Below, in pieces: positions 61,609 through 64,000 of a DNA stretch of 64,000 bases; positions within the stretch are counted from its first letter, which is position 1, and the number at the start of each line of letters is the position of its first letter. The position numbers and the translations under genes were made by a program. The notes beneath the pieces are model-generated. The model was not told the origin of the DNA and made no database searches. It was given only the letters and a program-made list of their open reading frames with translations. Location of the stretch: contig CAITYF010000120.1 in the NCBI GenBank assembly GCA_903896545.1, forward strand, positions 1 through 64,000, given 5' to 3'. The stretch is from an uncultured Myxococcales bacterium (GTDB lineage: Bacteria > Myxococcota_A > UBA9042).

Positions 61609-62310
61609 ATGAATAAGGTATTTGCCAACGCAACCGACGCAACCTTCGACCTGAAAGACGGCGCAACACTGCTCGTTTCAGGCTTTGGCTTGTCCGGCAA
61701 CCCGGAACACCTGATCCGCGCGGTACACGAACGCGGAACGCGCGACTTGACCATCATCTCCAACAACTGCGGCACGACGAACGACGGTTTGGGCGTGCTC
61801 TTGCAAGCGCGGCAAGTCCGCAAGATGGTGTCGAGTTACGTGGGCGAGAACAAAGAGTTTGAACGGCAGTTTCTCGGCGGCGAGCTCGAAGTCGAGCTCA
61901 ACCCGCAAGGCACGCTTGCTGAGCGCATCCGCGCGGGCGGCGCGGGCATTCCGGCGTTCTTCACGCCAACCGGCGCAGGCACCCAAGTCGCTGAAGGCAA
62001 AGAGCAGCGTGAGTTCAACGGCAAGCTCTGCGTGCTGGAGACGGCTCTGAAGGGCGAGTTCGCGTTCGTCAAGGCTTGGAAGGGCGATCGCCACGGCAAC
62101 CTCGTCTACCGCAAAACCGCGCAGGCGTTCGCGCCGATGATCGCGACGGCCGGCAAGATCACGATCGCGGAAGTGGAACACCTCGTGGAGCCAGGCGAGA
62201 TCGACCCGGATCAGGTCCACACGCCCGGCATCTACGTTCAGCGCATCTTCCAGGGTAGCGACTGGCGCAAGCCGATCGAACAGCGCACCACGCGCAAGCG
62301 CCCGACATGA
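61609..62310 (+). CDS. 3-oxoacid CoA-transferase subunit A (orphan)
   Basis: 233 residues from ATG 61609 (GAGGTCTGC upstream). The family I signature LLVSGFGLSGNPEHLIRAV, then TIISNNCGTTNDGLGVLL and IPAFFTPTGAGTQVAEGKE, identify the alpha subunit of succinyl-CoA:3-ketoacid or acetoacetate-type CoA-transferases (AtoD/ScoA). The catalytic Glu is carried by subunit B, which normally follows immediately; here the next gene is an amidohydrolase, overlapping by 4 bases. Subunit B must be encoded elsewhere, or this unit has been recruited to another role. Confidence 0.92.
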   Translation: MNKVFANATDATFDLKDGATLLVSGFGLSGNPEHLIRAVHERGTRDLTIISNNCGTTNDGLGVLLQARQVRKMVSSYVGENKEFERQFLGGELEVELNPQGTLAERIRAGGAGIPAFFTPTGAGTQVAEGKEQREFNGKLCVLETALKGEFAFVKAWKGDRHGNLVYRKTAQAFAPMIATAGKITIAEVEHLVEPGEIDPDQVHTPGIYVQRIFQGSDWRKPIEQRTTRKRPT

Positions 62311-63641
62311 AGCCGCTGATTCCGACATTGCTCGCGTTCGCGGTTCTGGCTGGCTGCAAGCCGCCGGCAACGCCGACCGTCGCGCCCGCACCGGACACGC
62401 AGATTTCGGCCGCGCCGACGCCGACGCCCGTCGTCGCCGTCCCGCCGGCGATCGATCCAACGGTGAGCGTGCTGGAGCTGGCGCCAGCGCCGTCGGAGCG
62501 CGCCGGCTACCAGCGCCCGAAGATCATCGACTTCCACGCGCATTTGAGCTTGGACGGGCAAGAGCGAATCCAGCGCGTGATGCGGGACAATGGCATCGAG
62601 ATCATGGTCAACCTGTCGGGCGGCTCGATGCGCCGCGGACCGGAGCAGTGGGTGGAATCCAAGATTCTGGCCGACACGCTCGGCGGGCACGTGCTCAACT
62701 TCATGAATCCGGACTGGTCGGGCTTTGGCGGACCGGAGTGGGGCAAGCGCGAGGCGGAACGTTTGGCAGAAGCGGTGACGCGCTATGAGTTCCGCGGCCT
62801 GAAGATCGCCAAGATTCTGGGTTTGGGCGCGGTGGATGAAGGCACGGGGCAGTTGGTCAAGGTCGACGATCCGCGGCTAAACCCGCTGTGGCAGAAGTGC
62901 GCGGAGTTGGGCGTCCCCGTCACGATCCACGTTGCCGATCCGCGCGCATTCTGGTGGCCGCTCAATCCGGACAACGAGCGGTGGGACGAACTGAAGGTGC
63001 ACCCAGGCTGGGCGTACGGGCCGATTCCGCCCGAATTGGCCGCAGAACTGCCGCCACGCCCGAAGCCGCCGTCCTGGGGTGAGCTCCTCCAGGCTGCCGA
63101 GCGGATGTACCGCGCGAACCCGCAGACGATCTTCATCGCGGTGCATTTTGGCAACGCGGCAGAGGACATCGACTACGTCGACGGACTGCTCGCGCGCAAC
63201 GACAACGTGCACATCGACCTGGCCGCGCGCGTCGGCGAGTTTGGCCGCCATCCGGCCGACAAGCTGCAGGCCTTCTTCACGAAGTGGCAAGATCGCATCG
63301 TTTTTGGCACGGATATCGGCATTGGCTCGGACTTCCTGATGCTGGGCTCGAACGGCGCGGTCGAGCCACGACTGGCAGACGTCCGTCCCTTCTACGAGGC
63401 GCACTTCCGATTCCTGGAAACCGCCAAGAAGCAGATCGACCATCCGAGTCCGATTCAAGGCAACTGGAAAGTCGACGCGATCGACCTGCCCGCCCCTGTG
63501 TTGCAGAAGCTTTACCATGACAACGGGAAACTGCTTCTGGATCGCGCGCACCTGAAAGAACTGGCCGCGCGGCCGCACAAGGACCTGTCGAAGGTGCCGC
63601 TCGGAGTCCCGAACGAAGCGCAGCCGAAAGTGAAGAAGTAG
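62307..63641 (+). CDS. Lipoprotein amidohydrolase (amidohydrolase 2 family)
   Basis: 444 residues. A lipoprotein signal (PTLLAFAVLAGC, Cys about residue 17) and a Pro/Thr linker precede a TIM-barrel metal hydrolase: IIDFHAHLS (HxH), VTIHVADPRAF, FIAVHFGNAAEDIDYV and RIVFGTDIGIGSDFL supply the metal ligands and final Asp. Such amidohydrolase-2 enzymes often decarboxylate or hydrolyse ring compounds. A lipid-anchored location is less common for this family. The start overlaps the CoA-transferase stop (ATGA), so both are translated together. Confidence 0.9.
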   Translation: MKPLIPTLLAFAVLAGCKPPATPTVAPAPDTQISAAPTPTPVVAVPPAIDPTVSVLELAPAPSERAGYQRPKIIDFHAHLSLDGQERIQRVMRDNGIEIMVNLSGGSMRRGPEQWVESKILADTLGGHVLNFMNPDWSGFGGPEWGKREAERLAEAVTRYEFRGLKIAKILGLGAVDEGTGQLVKVDDPRLNPLWQKCAELGVPVTIHVADPRAFWWPLNPDNERWDELKVHPGWAYGPIPPELAAELPPRPKPPSWGELLQAAERMYRANPQTIFIAVHFGNAAEDIDYVDGLLARNDNVHIDLAARVGEFGRHPADKLQAFFTKWQDRIVFGTDIGIGSDFLMLGSNGAVEPRLADVRPFYEAHFRFLETAKKQIDHPSPIQGNWKVDAIDLPAPVLQKLYHDNGKLLLDRAHLKELAARPHKDLSKVPLGVPNEAQPKVKK

Positions 63642-63644
63642 CCG

Positions 63645-64000
63645 TCAGGGCCCTTTCACCGGCGTGCGGCGCAGGACGAAAAGTGCGATCGCACCGGAGG
63701 CAACCCCGAACCACAACGTACAAAACCGAATCAACAGCGTCGCCAACGTCGCTTCCGGCTTCGCCAGGCTCAGACCCATCGCCGGGGTCAGCAAGAGCGC
63801 GACCATCACCGCCTCCGTCGAGCCCACGCCGCCGGGGAGCATCGACACGGCGCCAAACAGTGTCGCCATGGCGTAAACGACGATCGCCGGCCCCAAACCA
63901 CCTGTCGCGTCGACGCCATTGAGCAGCAACCGAAACGCGATCGCCTCCAAGAGCCACGCCAACGCCGCCAGTGTCACACCTTCCAAAAGCAGCCGCGGCG
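63645..64000 (-). CDS. YbhN/UPF0104-type integral membrane protein, C-terminal part
   Basis: The frame is open to the right edge; the visible 118 residues form the C-terminus. Hydrophobic helices (LAALAWLLEAIAFRLLL, AIVVYAMATLFGAVSML, VALLLTPAMGLSLA and LLIRFCTLWFGVASGAIALF) and the conserved SMLPGGVGSTEAVMVALL match the lysylphosphatidylglycerol synthase-like membrane domain (UPF0104, YbhN). It is convergent with the amidohydrolase, 3 bases apart. The first two thirds of the gene are outside the window. Confidence 0.85.
   Translation of the reverse strand, partial: PRLLLEGVTLAALAWLLEAIAFRLLLNGVDATGGLGPAIVVYAMATLFGAVSMLPGGVGSTEAVMVALLLTPAMGLSLAKPEATLATLLIRFCTLWFGVASGAIALFVLRRTPVKGP

Overview
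This 64 kb window is GC-rich bacterial DNA with tightly packed genes, many 4-base start/stop overlaps and a strong envelope bias. Several traits point to Myxococcota or a close 'deltaproteobacterial' relative: giant Cys-rich lipoproteins with Myxococcus-type disulfide repeats, a Ser/Thr kinase next to an FHA/sigma-54 activator, a zinc-ribbon/membrane-anchor regulator, and several TPR/Pro-Ala-rich secreted proteins. The phylum is inferred from gene style; no rRNA or marker tree is available. I found no rRNA, tRNA, CRISPR array or intact insertion sequence.

Layout. 0-2.3 kb: a likely acquired patch with a type III-like DNA methyltransferase (running off the left edge), a divergent S24-type repressor, and a 3' remnant of an acyl-CoA dehydrogenase. 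2.4-10 kb: one 2536-residue Cys-rich lipoprotein whose repeats have an exact 305-residue higher-order period. 10.4-14.7 kb: a periplasmic oxidation locus (cytochrome c, enolase-superfamily enzyme, Tat-exported small subunit, GMC flavoprotein with a CX5CX3C iron-sulfur motif) and a small winged-helix protein. 15.3 kb: PduO-type cobalamin adenosyltransferase. 15.9-24.8 kb (minus): MoxR / DUF58 / BatA-like / vWA / coiled-coil membrane operon. 25-28.6 kb: lytic transglycosylase, a 53-residue basic protein and a stand-alone sigma region 4-like protein. 28.9-34 kb (minus): FHA-sigma-54 activator, Ser/Thr kinase, lipase-like hydrolase and lipoprotein. 34.2-37.3 kb (plus): DUF4159 and a second vWA/amidotransferase-fold membrane protein, usually found beside MoxR operons but here split from it by about 9 kb.

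37.4-52 kb: M1 aminopeptidase with HEAT-like tail, beta-lactamase-fold hydrolase, zinc-ribbon regulator, Cys-rich lipoprotein, TPR proteins, a frameshifted hemW, Maf, YggS, two phosphoribosyltransferases and an MBL-fold hydrolase. 52-59 kb: another Cys-rich lipoprotein, polA (proofreading residues lost) and uvrB, convergent. 59-64 kb: three related secreted/lipoprotein genes separated by strong terminators, an orphan CoA-transferase A subunit coupled to a lipoprotein amidohydrolase, and the end of a YbhN/UPF0104-type membrane protein at the right edge.

The window reads as core chromosome (DNA repair, salvage, cofactor genes) mixed with cell-surface machinery; only the first 2.3 kb looks acquired.
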